Of a stretch of DNA of 64,000 nucleotides, positions 46,131-57,537 are shown piece after piece. The translations under genes were made by a program, and so were the position numbers. The notes below the pieces were generated by a model, which searched no databases, had not been told where the DNA came from, and worked only from the letters and a program-made list of their open reading frames with translations. Position 1 is the stretch's first letter. Every line of letters begins with the position of its first letter. The DNA is taken from contig JAOALB010000002.1 of the NCBI GenBank assembly GCA_025331125.1, positions 124,001 through 188,000 of the forward strand. The letters are read 5' to 3'. The stretch comes from Mycogone perniciosa (lineage: Eukaryota > Ascomycota > Sordariomycetes > Hypocreales > Hypocreaceae).

Positions 46131-48096
46131 ATGGATATCACCAGTTTCGTCGTCCAGGGCCGGGACAAGGCCCTCCTCTATGGCGATTACTCCACCTACC
46201 ATAACCAACTAGCCAAACGCCTTCTCAACTCCCGCAAGAAGCTGGGCATCGCAACCAAGAACCGTGGCAAGTTTCGCAAGTCTGAGCCAGTTGCCGCCGA
46301 GCAGATTGCGCAAAGCCACGAGTATGGCCTCGCCCGCGACCTCGATAGAACCCCATTGAGCTGATCCTGACACCAGATATGTCCATCTACTCCTTCTCAC
46401 CAGCGAACGTGCCTGGGCACAGGCAATGAGTATGAAGTTGGCCCATACCGCCAACCAGAAAGGAATTGATGGCCGTACTCGATCTCACATCGTCTCCCGA
46501 CTTGAGAAAGCCGCCAGAATCGCCGAAGAACTGGTCCACATCCTTTCCCAGGCCGATGTCTCTGGCGCAACCGCAAACGACATTCTCGAGGCTCGGGCGT
46601 ACGCTTCTTTGATCAGGGGCGCCATGCAGTTTGAGAAGCATGGTTGGGAGCCATGTCTACGCAGCTACGCAACAACACGCGTCATTTACAATGCCTTGGC
46701 TGCCTCTGGCAAAGGTGACATTTTCAAGGACCTGCTCTCCGAAACAGTAGACCCTTCCATTCGATATGCCGCCTACCAGCTAAAGACTCCACGAACGATC
46801 CCGATTTCAGCCATTGCGAGAAAGGCCTTCCCTCGCTCGGATGAAACCTTGGTCCAAGAAGTGAACCGCATCGACTGCAGCATCCTCGCAGAAGTGGATT
46901 TAGAGTCCAAGGATGGCGTTGCTGGAAATGACAAGGTCCCGAAGACCCTGACTTGGCGCTCCCGCGAGGTTCCGATTGAAGATGCCCAAATAGCTACATC
47001 TTGGTCGTCTATCAGTGGTGCCAAAGAGAGATTATCCGAGACTATTGCCAAGTCCCTGGATAAGGGGCCGCACAAGGTAGCTGCCGCCTATGATGAAATC
47101 CTGATGGCCACTCAAGATGCGGTTGATGCGACGAAGGCAGCCATTGACGACCTCAAGACCGAAGGTGTGGGTCAAAGCGATTCCAGAATGCAAAGGCTAC
47201 AAATCACTCGTACGGCAGTCAATTACGAGATGATCAGCTGGAGAATTGGTCGCAATCGAGTTCTTACAGGTCCTCATGACGGCGCAACCGAAGAGTACGA
47301 CTCGCTACGGAAGAAGAAGAAGACGGCTACTACCGAGGCAACCAAGGAAAGGGAACTGCCGCCAAGCAAGAAGCTGGTCAAGCTCAAGGAGAAGGCAGCG
47401 CTATACGATGGAACCCTACAGAACCTGGAATCCATCAAGGAACTACCCGGTGTCGCTGCAGACGAGGAGCTGGCAACTAGGATCAACGCTTTTGAAAACT
47501 ATTTTACGGCATTGAAGTAAGCATCACTTTTGGGAGGGTTTTCCGTTGTCAAATAAAATTGTTAACTTGGTTATAGGTATCTGGCAATTGCCCGCTCACA
47601 CGCCATCGTTGGCAACGCCGTCAACGCCCTGGCTCTCATCAATCGCTCATTCGGGTTCTGCCAGGAAGCAGTCTCGAAACTTCCCGACTCACAGGCAACT
47701 TCAAGCAACGCCCCTTTGAGCCTCGATGTTACTTCTGAAACTATCGGATTTCTGGCAAAGTTGCTCGACGGTGAGCTCCAGCGCCATCGCGCCATTGTTC
47801 ATGTCAACAACCTACGCAAGGAAAACGAACAAAAGACCGTAACTGGCACTCGGGCGCCCTTAATTGAGCGACTGCACGAATTCCCTGCCGGCGGCGTCGA
47901 CCTCGATAACATTGTCGAGTTTCCACCCAAGGTGGGACTGATTCCCGTCAAGCCGATCTTCCTCGACGTTGCTTGGAACTACATCGATTATCCTGGGAAG
48001 ACGCAACACGTGGAAAGCGACACGGCAAAGGCTGCCGAGGAATCTGAGAGGCCCGCACAACAGCCCAAGAGAAGCTGGTTTGGTTTTGGAAGGTGA
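46131..48096 (+). CDS. SRP68: Signal recognition particle subunit SRP68
   Basis: RNA-binding scaffold of the cytosolic signal recognition particle; pairs with SRP72 on 7S RNA for co-translational ER targeting. Exons 46131-46321, 46377-47516 and 47577-48096; 616 aa. The start M-D-I-T-S-F-V-V and the RNA-binding segment Y-G-D-Y-S-T-Y-H-N-Q-L-A-K-R-L-L and S-R-K-K-L-G match the family. Splicing out the first intron gives S-H-E-Y-V-H-L-L-L-L-T-S-E-R-A-W-A-Q-A-M, a hallmark block. The long middle region is helical (TPR-like), and the protein ends with a short K/R/F/G tail. Exon 3 carries F-L-D-V-A-W-N-Y-I-D-Y-P, typical of the C-terminal SRP72-binding part. Confidence 0.94.
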
Positions 48097-48477
48097 TGTC
48101 ACAATATACTTACTCTATACACTATTTTCAGCACCGTTCTCTGTCGCATTTCGCGTCGTGAATTGTAATGGCACCGGTACCCATTTTTATGTCGGTTTGT
48201 CTCACTCAGCTTCAACTGCACTCCGGAATGGCCGTCGGTGTCTCATCAACAACCGCGTTCCTATAAGACCATTCTGGAATGTAGAAATCTAGGGAGATTC
48301 ACAATCCCTTGACAGTATGAAAACCCCAAAGCTATCCGTCGTCTTCGTGTCCATCTTTTTTCTTCTTTTCGTTCGTAGCTGCTCGTTTTTCGTAGTCGGC
48401 CCACCCTTTACTCTCACTTAACTTAACTACAAGTCATTCTTTCTGTTTCATTTTCTATTCACTATTCATATCGCATC
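48097..48477. other. Interval between SRP68 and the small membrane-protein gene
   Basis: 381 bp holding the SRP68 3' flank and a T/C-rich tract (about 48340-48470) that looks like a 5' leader for the next gene. Confidence 0.55.
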
Positions 48478-48900
48478 ATGGCCCCAGGCTATGGCTCTCC
48501 TTTCAACCACCCTCCTATTCTAACCACGCACTTCACGTCCCGCTGGCGGGAAGTCCTCACCACTAATAATATCCGCGATATCCTATCCACCATCCCTGCG
48601 CCAACACCATCTCTCATATTCGAATACAGTCCACTACCCGCTATAGCAATCCTTCTCTGTGGCATCATAGTCCTCCTCCTTGCCATATTCAACATCTTCA
48701 AAGTAATCCACGCCCAACGACGCCACCAATCCTCCTCGCCACAGCCTGAAATGGCTTCATCAAGCCAGGCGGGTCCAATTATATGGACCGACGAGGGTCC
48801 CCCAATGCTCGACCGCACGTCCGCGACATATTCCGTGAAAGAAACAGCAGTGTTAGCAGCGTGTTGCAGCCTCTACTTCCCGCAAAGGACCATCCCCTAA
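48478..48900 (+). CDS. Small predicted single-pass membrane protein, 140 aa
   Basis: Family not recognised. The frame opens at an ATG (48478) after a T/C-rich leader and encodes a 50-residue N-terminal region, one strong hydrophobic segment (about residues 54-74, L-P-A-I-A-I-L-L-C-G-I-I-V-L-L-L-A-I-F), then a basic H-A-Q-R-R-H stretch, consistent with a cytosolic side after the membrane. The last ~45 residues are doubtful: from about 48783 a different frame (to 49019) has much more protein-like content (E-R-Q-Q-E-D-D-V-E-N and N-T-A-W-G-W-M-A). An intron, a frameshift or a sequence error could join them, but no clean GT..AG pair of normal size does so. Confidence 0.55.
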   Translation: MAPGYGSPFNHPPILTTHFTSRWREVLTTNNIRDILSTIPAPTPSLIFEYSPLPAIAILLCGIIVLLLAIFNIFKVIHAQRRHQSSSPQPEMASSSQAGPIIWTDEGPPMLDRTSATYSVKETAVLAACCSLYFPQRTIP

Positions 48901-49487
48901 TGTTTGACTTGGAGAGACAGCAGGAGGATGACGTTGAAAATGGAACCCAAAGGTCGGATGGATCGATAAGTTGGCACGGCGAAAATACGTTGAATACTGC
49001 CTGGGGGTGGATGGCCTAAGAGGCGCTGTCCGACTCGCCATCTCATTGCAGCCTGCATCAAAAACAAAAACATAACACATATAAGGAGTCTCATAGGACG
49101 GCTGAAATGTCTCACACAAGAACAAGATTGGACACCACTTGCAGGGAAACTGGAGGGGGGAGATATCATTATCATCTACCTAGTACCTATCAAAGGTTGT
49201 TTTCTTTTATACATGCTGCCCAAAAACACATCGTATCCGTGCTATCATTTCAGAAACAACCGGAAATCTCCTGTAGAGGTTTTGATGCTCCAACGCCTGT
49301 TCCGCCAGCCATAAACATTAAAGACATCAGTGAAAGGTGTACCTGCGTAGCAGCTGAGGCGGGATATGAGTACATCGTAAATACCAAAAAGAAAAACAAG
49401 AAGAGGGATCTATGCCACACGCCCCACGCTTCTCAAAATATTCGAACACACATTTTTGTTACATTTTTTTTGGTTCTTTAAGCCATT
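48901..49487. other. 3' region between the small membrane-protein gene and SSC1
   Basis: Its first 119 bp (to 49019) may encode the alternative C-terminus of the membrane protein. The rest is AT-rich and presumably holds the convergent 3' untranslated regions. No RNA gene seen. Confidence 0.5.
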
Positions 49488-51636
49488 TTAAGGCTTGGTC
49501 TCATCCTTCTTCTCGCCCTCAGCCTGCTGACCAGAGGACTGCTCGCCGCTCTCGTTGCGAGCCTTGTGCATCTTGTCGAAGAGATTCAGGCTGGCAACCT
49601 GAAGCTCATCGGTCTTCTCCTTGATCTCGGCAGCAGTGGCGCTGCCCTCGCCGGACTGGCTCTTGGTGATGAACTCACGGAGAGCGGCAATCTTCTCCCG
49701 GATGCCATCAGCCTCAGCCTTGTCAAGCTTGTCGGCGTACTCGTTAAGAGCGCGCTCCGTGTCGTTCAGGACGCTGTCGGCGCGGTTGCCGGCCTCAATA
49801 GCGGCCTTGCGCTCCTTGTCAGACTCGGCATACTTCTCGGAGTCCTCAACCATCTGCTGAATCTCGTTGTCAGAGAGACCGGATCCAGAGGCAATGGTGA
49901 TGGACTGGTCCTTGTTGGTGGACTTGTCCTTGGCGTGGACGTGGACAATGGAATCGGCATCGATGTCGAAGGTGACCTCAACCTGAGGAACACCACGGTG
50001 AGCGGGGGGGATACCGACGAGCTGGAAGTTTCCGAGAAGCTTGTTGTCCTTGACAAGCTCACGCTCGCCCTGGAAGACCTTGATCTCGACGGCAGTCTGG
50101 AAGTCGGCGGCAGTAGAGAAGACCTGAGACTTCTTGGTAGGGATGGTGGTGTTTCGGTTGATCAGACGGGTGAAGACACCGCCAAGGGTCTCGATACCAA
50201 GAGACAGAGGAGTAACGTCAAGGAGAAGGAGATCCTTGACCTCACCAGAAAGAACAGCACCCTGGATAGCAGCACCCATGGCAACGGCCTCATCGGGGTT
50301 GACCGACTTAGCAGGCTCACGACCGAAGATGGACTTGACGGATTCGCCGACCTTGGGCATACGAGTCATACCACCGACAAGGATAACCTCCTGGATCTCC
50401 TTAGCCTGGAGACCAGCGTCCTTCAGGGCCTTGCGAACAGGATCAATGGTGCGGTTGATCAGAGGCTCAACCATCTTCTCAAGCTGGGATCGGGTGAGCT
50501 TCATGTTGATGTGCTTGGGGCCAGAAGAATCGGCAGTGATGAAAGGCAGGTTGATGTCGGTTTGAAGAGATGAGGAAAGCTCGATCTTGGCCTTCTCGGC
50601 AGCCTCACGGATACGCTGGATAGCCATGCGATCACCAGCCAGGTCAATTCCAGAAGTTTTCTTGAAGTCGGCGACCATGTGACGGACCAGGTGGATATCG
50701 AAGTCCTCACCACCAAGGTGGGTATCACCGTTGGTCGACTTGACCTCGAAGACACCATTCTGGATCTCAAGGATAGAGATATCGAAGGTACCGCCACCAA
50801 GATCGTAGACAGCGACGATGCTGTCAGCCTGCTTCTCCAGACCGTAAGCCAAGGCAGCAGCAGTAGGCTCGTTGACGACACGAAGAACGTTCAGACCAGC
50901 AATCTGACCGGCATCCTTGGTGCTCTGGCGCTGGGCATCGTTGAAGTAGGCAGGGACAGTAACGACAGCGTTCTTGACGGGCTTAGACAGATAGGCCTCG
51001 GCAGTCTCCTTCATCTTGTTGAGGACGAAACCACCAATCTGCGAGGGGGAGTACTTCTGGTCGCGAGCGGACACCCAAGCGTCGCCATTGGTGTGCTGGA
51101 CAATCTTGTAGGGAACCTCCTTGATGTCTCGCTGCACCTCAGCATCGCTGAACTTGCGTCCTATTAATCGCTTGGTGGCGAACAGGGTGTTCTCTGGGTT
51201 AACAACAGCCTGTCGCTTGGCAGCGACACCAACAAGTCGCTCACCATCCTCGGCGAAAGCAACGACTGAAGGGGTAGTTCGGGCACCTGATAGGAATTGG
51301 TTAGCAACGGCTCAATGGGAGGCGTTTAAAGAACAAGGACTAACCTTCTGAGTTCTCAATGATGCGAGGGGTCTTGCCCTCCATGATGGCAACGGCGGAG
51401 TTTGTGGTTCCCAGGTCAATACCGATCACGGCGCCCTGAACCTTGCCATCTCCCTCAGCCGATGTTGACTCATAGCGAGCGAACCTGGAAACTAAAGGTG
51501 CTCTGGCGAAGACAGCGGAACGAGCGGCAATGGGAGTGGCTCGTGGAAGCTATCGAGCGCAAAGTTAGCAACCAGTTGCGGGGCGCAAGTTATATATGTG
51601 GCGACTTACAGCTCTGGAGAGTCGTGAGGCCAACAT
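49488..51636 (-). CDS. SSC1: Mitochondrial Hsp70 chaperone Ssc1
   Basis: Matrix Hsp70 that drives protein import and folding. Minus-strand exons 51636-51610, 51549-51345 and 51286-49488; 676 aa. The first ~40 residues are rich in R, A and S with no acids until Y-E-S-T (M-L-A-S-R-L-S-R-A, then R-S-A-V-F-A-R), a clear mitochondrial presequence. ATPase motifs: I-G-I-D-L-G-T-T-N-S (about 51-60), V-Y-D-L-G-G-G-T-F-D-I-S, and V-G-G-M-T-R-M-P-K-V. The substrate domain opens with D-V-T-P-L-S-L-G-I-E-T-L-G-G. It lacks the cytosolic E-E-V-D and the ER H-D-E-L ends. The start sits in a 9-codon first exon, so single-frame views begin too late. Codon use is strongly C/G-ending, fitting high expression. 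Confidence 0.97.
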
Positions 51637-52280
51637 TTTGAATGAATTGGGGGTATATGATGAAGCAGAAAGGAGGAGAAGAGGAGAGTGAAGGGGGAGA
51701 AAAGGCGCTTTAAAGTATGAGAGGCGGGATGAAGATAGATAATAAGTGGTGAGAGATGGGGAGGAAGCGAATTTTTTTTAGCTCCGAGAAAAATGCTGTT
51801 GGCTTCGGTCGGCAGCCATAGAAGCCACGAGAAAGAGACCCATAGAGACCCGGTCCCACCCGCGGCTTGCCATGGCGGGGGATTATTGTTAGTCCGGCCC
51901 GCCAGACAACTTGTGCTCCACCGAGGTGCATGAATCTGATGGGCAAATGGGGTAGTTCGTGCGGAGTACTAGTATGTACCAACTTCGTAGTAGTAGTAAT
52001 ACTACTTTGCCAGATTGACACAGCCCGAAGAGCTCAATGACGAAGATAAAGACACCAGTATGTATTGAAAGGTGAGTAGTTGACGGATCGGGATCTTAAT
52101 TTTGGTCACGATTGGTGATTTTTCTCAGCATGGGCCCTAAGAACTGATGATAAGGACATCCAGAGAGGGATCTATTGTTCCACGTGCCAGATTGGAAAGT
52201 CTTCAGTACGTACGGAGTACTGCCAAAGCTCAGGCCGCTTGATGTTTTCGGCCGTCTGTATCTAATAATACCTGTACAAA

Positions 52281-52298
52281 GTACGGAGTACGGAGTAC
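52281..52298. repeat. Doubled motif GTACGGAGTACGGAGTAC
   Basis: Identical over all 18 bp to the copy at 28151-28168. Located in the SSC1/DUF2415 divergent intergenic region, 61 bp after a single copy at 52210-52220. Confidence 0.9.
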
Positions 52299-52602
52299 TC
52301 CTATGTCAGCTACTGCGATTCTTCTATTTTCCGACCTTCCAGCAGTAGCAGCAACTTAGACATGTGCTGGCGGACAATTAGTGTTGGAATAGGCATGTCT
52401 CAAGGACTTGGAATGTAGTCCAAACGGAGTTTGTACTCATTGCTGCATTTCTTCTAAGAAAGCATTTGGTTACCGGCTAGTTTCTAGCCACAAAAAAAAC
52501 AGCTATTTGGGCATCAAAGGAGGCGCAATATTAGAGCGATGCAGGCAAGGCAGCTATCTGGAGTTGCAATGCAATACTACGAGGTAATAGTACATAGATA
52601 CA

Positions 52603-52620
52603 TACTACTACTACTACTAC
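52603..52620. repeat. (TAC)6 microsatellite
   Basis: Six perfect TAC triplets, the same length as the run at 28013-28030. Non-coding. Confidence 0.9.
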
Positions 52621-53045
52621 TTGCCCCTCGTGTCACAGCCCGACGTCATCCACCGCCAAAAAACGTACGCAGTACCAACAACCTGCCCCCAAACAGGTAC
52701 TCCCTGCTCCGTGCCTTGCTCAATGTCAGACTGGTAACTAACCGCCACCACCACATCTCAGCTAGCCAAACCTCCGTTCTGCTTATTCCGCCTCTTCCTG
52801 ATAATCCATCACCGGTTTCTGCTCTTGCGCCAATCCTTCCCCTTCCGTCAACCCTCTCTTGCTCTCGCATGCCATCACAAAATCCCCCTTGCTCAGAAGG
52901 ATTGGCTTGGGCTGGTCATTCGGCTTCGATATTTCGGCCAGTCAGCCGTCCTGGAGGCACGTAACACACTATCTGGCTCCCATCGGGTGCCACAACGCAC
53001 CCTCCATACAAACTCGCCGCTTTCGGCGAGCTGCACGACGCGAAT

Positions 53046-55291
53046 ATGGCCGTGAAAGACGATGGCGCGTGAGCGATCCCCTTGCTTTGCCGTGTCGTGG
53101 TGTCTTGCATTGTACTGATATCATGTTGGTTGAAAGGTTCTATCCCACCGATGCCATCGTATCCAAACGAGCGCGCAAACACTACAAGGTTCCTGTTCGC
53201 TCGCAGTATGTTTCTATACTCCCATACTCCCGTCAACCATTCTCGGGAGCCAGTTACTGATCGGTGTTCTCACATCATAGACATTGGCAGCTACGGTCCT
53301 TGATCAGCGCCGAGAAGCAGCACATCATCTACTTTCCAGGGGGCCACGGAAGCTATCACGTCCAACGTCTCAACACCATTACCCACGAATGCGAAACAAT
53401 CAAGCTGCTGACATTCGCGCCACGATGTCTAGTCGCTGAAAATGGATGGCTATGCTGTGGGAGTGAGACAGGGGATTTTGTAGCCATTCGACTGGACGAA
53501 GGTAACGACACCAACAACCCGAGCTTGTCTCTTGACGCCGATGCACGACTTCCCCTCGGCTTTGATACGTCATCCTCACGCGAAGACTCAATACTCTCTC
53601 TCATCGCACAGGCCGCCCGCCGGTCGAATAAGAGCCTGGTGGCAAAGAGCATGAAACTTGCTAAGGACCGGGTTAACTGCATCACTCTTTGGTTCCCTCC
53701 GACAGATACCCCAGCTGACGACTGTGCTTACACCGAACCTATCGCAGTTTTGGCTAACAACGACAAAACGGTAACGCTAGTCAGCTTGCGCGAGTTTGAT
53801 CAGAACGACAAGACCGAACCATTGGATATCGTCACGTATCCAGACTATGTCAACCGGGCCACTATCTCACCCGACGGGCGTCTCATGATTGCCATATTGG
53901 ATGATCCATATCTTTATGTCCATCAGCGTGTTGAAGTCCCCTCCGAATCCCAGTCATCGCGGTCCAGCAATCATCCCAAGTATCGATGGGAACTAAAGCA
54001 AAGCGTTCTGCTTAAGAGTCAAAGGAAAGATGACAAGACTGACAGCCGCGGAAGCTTCGCCGCCTGTTTTTCCTCATCTGGGGCCTATCTGGCTGTTGGG
54101 ACGCAACACGGTACCATCTCCATATTTGATACAACCCGTCTGACTGATGACACTGCCGACCCGCTCATCACCACCTTCAAGTCGTCACGGCCAGAGAGTG
54201 GCCCAGGTGCTGTTCGAGACATGGCTTTCTGTCCTGGCCCATATGACATCCTCGCATGGACTGAGGACCGCGGCCACATTGGTGTCGCGGATATAAGGAG
54301 CAACTTTGCAGTTCGTCAGATTGTCGACATCAACGCTGAGGATGATTTTGAGCATATCAATATATTTGACCGTGGTACCATCGATCCTCGACTATTGGAA
54401 AGTCGCATTGCTCGAAGGGAAAATGGACAATCGTCAACCTCGGCCAATAGTTATAGGCGTGATGGGGATGGATTGGACACACTTAACCATCCACTGACAT
54501 CGAACGAAATGAGGGTGTTGGAGGCAATCCAAGGCGATCGACGGCGCCGAGAGAGAGCAAACCAGCAAAATACCGAGGATGGAGCACGCGGTGCGCCAGA
54601 CTTATCATGGACATACATGTCTAGTATTCGATCTTCAGCAGCAGATGAGGGTGATGCATCTCGACCGCGTGAACGTAGTAGCAGTGTTTCGCGAGCGATG
54701 GGCGACCTAATAGGCACCTACAGGGACCAGCGGGAACGTGCCCAGGAGCGGGTGCGTAACGCCCGCCAGCTCATGCGCGACGGCGGTGGTGATCGACAAC
54801 TCGGCACTCGACGTGCCGACCAGAGATGGATGGATAGGCTTGGTGAGACGGTGGCCGCAATGCGAGAGCAAAGAGATAGGCAGGATTCATCGTACCTCAA
54901 CGTCCTCGAGATTCTACAAGGTCGAGAGAGGTCCCCTGCTGATGGTGATCTCGATGACACGTCAGTTTTGGTGCCTCTCGTCAGCCAAGTTGTCAACCGC
55001 TGGGAGGAAAGTGCTGTTCGAGGAACCCTGGTTCCTGATCACGGTGTTTTTGAAGTTCCTCCTTCACCAGACAATACGGCTGGGCTAGCCTGGAGTCAGG
55101 ATGGCCGTATCTTGTGAGTGGTTCCGGCCCTTTGCTTCGCGCTGCCCTGATTTCGCTTCATGCTGCCCTGATTTCGCTTCATGCTAACCACACCTTGCCT
55201 CTACAGGTATGTCGGTGCTCAGAATGGTATCTATGAACTTCACATCAATGTTCACAGCCGGAAGTTCTGCCCCAGCGTTACATTGCGCTGA
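53046..55291 (+). CDS. DUF2415-family WD40-like protein
   Basis: Conserved fungal protein of unknown role; the fold looks like a WD40 propeller. Exons 53046-53068, 53137-53205, 53281-55113 and 55207-55291; 669 aa. The two tiny 5' exons encode M-A-V-K-D-D-G-A and F-Y-P-T-D-A-I-V, then H-W-Q-L-R-S-L-I-S follows, a block typical near the start of these proteins. The DUF2415 signature is V-R-D-M-A-F-C-P-G-P-Y-D-I-L-A-W-T-E-D-R-G-H (about 342-363). Propeller-like strands include Y-L-A-V-G-T-Q-H-G-T-I-S-I-F-D. Residues about 430-560 form a charged R/E-rich linker, and the last exon restores L-Y-V-G-A-Q-N-G-I-Y-E-L-H-I-N-V. The final intron holds a 21-bp tandem duplication. Function is not assigned. 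Confidence 0.85.
55141..55182. repeat. Perfect 21-bp tandem duplication inside an intron
   Basis: Two identical 21-bp units, 55141-55161 and 55162-55182, within the last intron (55114-55206) of the DUF2415 gene. Without one unit the intron would be 72 bp, close to its neighbours, so the duplication is probably recent. Confidence 0.93.
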
Positions 55292-55683
55292 GGGACATGG
55301 CTCTTTATGAAAATAATTGCTGAAGTTGTTACGACCCGTAAGTTTGCAAATCTAGGAGTTAGACGGCGTTTATGATGGACGGACTGGACTGTTGTTGAGG
55401 ACAACACACAAAGGAACCGAGCCTATTTTTCTGTACACTCGTTGAGGTGACGAGCAAGGATTTCTTTGGGATTAATATCGTTTTCTGGCATGGGATACCT
55501 CAAGTTTGCACATTACCAAAATAGTATGTATGGATATAGGTATTTCTAGGGGCATTGTGAAATGGCCCTCTTCTTTGGCTGCAGCTCGGCTACGCTTTTG
55601 TATGATATCCAAAATCATCTGAATATCTATCGTTATTTTTGGTTTCACTAATTCACAGGAAAGACACTTGTCTTGTGCTGCCT
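55292..55683. other. Tail-to-tail interval between DUF2415 and L-2-hydroxyglutarate dehydrogenase genes
   Basis: 392 bp between convergent stop codons; no coding signal. Confidence 0.6.
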
Positions 55684-57014
55684 CTATTGATTGCTAGTAT
55701 GGCCATAAAGAAGCTCCTCTACCATCTCTGCAATGGCAAGACTGCTCGTCAGGCCAGGGCTTTCAATACCCAGTAGATTAACCCATCCCTCATACCCTTC
55801 TTCATTCCTGATGACGAAGTCTTGGAATCCCTTCCCCGTGGCCACCGCGCCTTTGTGCACGAGTTTGGGTCGGATGCCCGCATAATCCGGCACGAGACAA
55901 CGCTCGTCTATGCCGGGGAGGTACTTCTTGATCTCGGAAACCGCCTCGTCCAGACGTGCGGGATTGACGGCGAGGTCGTTCGGGCCGTTGACCCATTCGA
56001 CATCTGGGCCGAAACGCAGGCGACCACTCATGTCGAGCGTGAGATGGGTGCCCAGCCCGCTCGCACCAGGCTCGGGAGCTGGATAGATCAGCCTGGAGAG
56101 TTTGGGCTGGGAGGATGAGTAGGAGAAGTAGTTTCCCTTGGCGAAGAAGAGCGTCTTATGCTGCGAGACTGGGACGATCATGTTGTGTACGTCCACAGCG
56201 CCGAGACCCGCGGCGTTGATGATGGTTTCGGTCTTGATGGTCGAGCAGTCGCCCGTCGAAGCATCCGAGACGTCGATGGCCCAGCCTGTGCTCCCTGGTC
56301 TGATATCCTTGACAGGCGAATTCAACGCCACGACACCACCCGCATCTTCAAACAACCCCTGGAGACAAGCCATCAGCCCATGCGAGTCCACAATGCCCGT
56401 CGTCGGACTCTCCAGCGCTCCCCTCTCCGCCCTCACGCCCTCCCCCTGCCGCTTCACCTCATCCTCGCCAACCCACCTCATCGGCACGCCAATCTCATCC
56501 CTGCAGAACGCGTCGATCCGCTCCAGTGCCTCCCGCTGCGCGTCATTCTGCGCAACGATCCACTTCCCCGTGCGGCGGAACCCCACGCCATGGCGCTCGC
56601 ACAGCGCATAGAGCAGAGTCCTGCCGCGGATGCAGAGCCGCGTTTTGAGGCTGGAGGCGCCGTAGTAGATGCCCGCGTGGATGACTTCGCTGTTGCGGGA
56701 GCTGGTTTCCGTGCCGACGGCGGGATGCCGCTCGATGAGGACGGTGGAGGTGTTTGGGCGGAGGGAGAGCTGGCGGGCGATGGCGAGGCCGACGACGCCG
56801 CCTCCGATGACCTATGAAGGTTAGAGGTGACGAGGCATGAGGGCATCATATGAATGGTGAGAGCTGATATGGATATGTGGTCTCAGAACCCAAAAGCCCA
56901 ACCTACCGCATGTGTAAAGTCTGCCTTTACGGCCGCCGTGGAACTGAAATTCGACGACTGTAAAACATGTTTGCCCGAGGAAGCAAAGGGCTTCGCTGCC
57001 CGCCTGGCCAACAT
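55684..57014 (-). CDS. L-2-hydroxyglutarate dehydrogenase, FAD-dependent
   Basis: Oxidises L-2-hydroxyglutarate to 2-oxoglutarate, a metabolite-repair step in mitochondria. Minus-strand exons 57014-56907 and 56811-55684; 411 aa. Exon 1 encodes 36 residues rich in R, A, S and K (M-L-A-R-R-A-A-K-P-F-A-S-S), a good mitochondrial presequence, ending at H-A. Exon 2 opens directly with the FAD-binding V-I-G-G-G-V-V-G-L-A-I-A. Family blocks follow: T-E-T-S-S-R-N-S-E-V-I-H-A-G-I-Y-Y, I-N-A-A-G-L-G-A, K-G-N-Y-F-S-Y, and P-D-Y-A-G-I-R-P-K-L with G-I-E-S-P-G-L-T-S-S-L-A-I near the end. The E-V-I-H-A-G-I-Y-Y block separates it from other glycine/D-amino-acid oxidase relatives. Confidence 0.92.
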
Positions 57015-57537
57015 GACGTTTCAATTGCTGCTTTGGAGATATGAAGTTCAAGATGTAGGGTAGTAATTGGTGCTGATGGTATGATCGGGATATGCCCCTC
57101 CGTGGATTACATTAAACCCCATATATGGAGTAAGTCTACCCACCACTCACTGCTTGCCTCGTGGCTCACTAAAACGATCAATGGAAACACAAAAGGGCCC
57201 TTCTTATACCAAAGATTGGCTGAAGTCGGACAGGGGAACAACTGTCTCACGGACCGGCAGGATCGGTGTGGGTCCCTCTCGGCCCACTGACTCGGGCACC
57301 GGCCATCCAAACACTTACATCTACATCTACACGTAATAATACTAGTAGTATCAAGCATGTCAAGAGGGTTCGAATAGAACATGGAATGCGCACGCCGAAA
57401 TGGCTTCAATTCATCGCCTAGACGCCGAGAGGGATCTACCTTACTGTTGTCCCATACCCTGAATGCATGATAAAATAACCCCCTAGTTCCGATCGCAATC
57501 CTCGACTCAGTTGCCTGATGCAAGTTAGATACCCGCT
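57015..57537. other. Interval between two leftward genes
   Basis: 523 bp; the promoter of the dehydrogenase gene and the 3' flank of the coiled-coil gene. No gene seen. Confidence 0.55.

Larger units (their letters stand above)
51637..53045. promoter_or_regulatory. Divergent promoter region of SSC1 and the DUF2415 gene
   Basis: 1.4 kb. The first ~150 bp are purine-rich on plus (C/T-rich in SSC1's direction), a likely SSC1 leader. I saw no perfect heat-shock element. The middle carries GTACGGAGTAC copies (52210-52220 and a doubled one at 52281-52298) and (TAC)6. Towards 53045 the plus strand is C/T-rich, the probable leader of the DUF2415 gene. Confidence 0.5.

Noticed and set aside
49566..50573. 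335-residue open frame on the plus strand
   Set aside because: Antisense to the SSC1 coding exon; long antisense frames are common opposite codon-biased, GC-rich genes, and it has no family resemblance.
50679..51167. 162-residue plus-strand frame
   Set aside because: Antisense to SSC1; no recognisable domain.
57340..57380. GGTTCGAAT string resembling a tRNA B box
   Set aside because: No A box or cloverleaf arms at the right distance; no tRNA or rRNA gene was found anywhere in the window.
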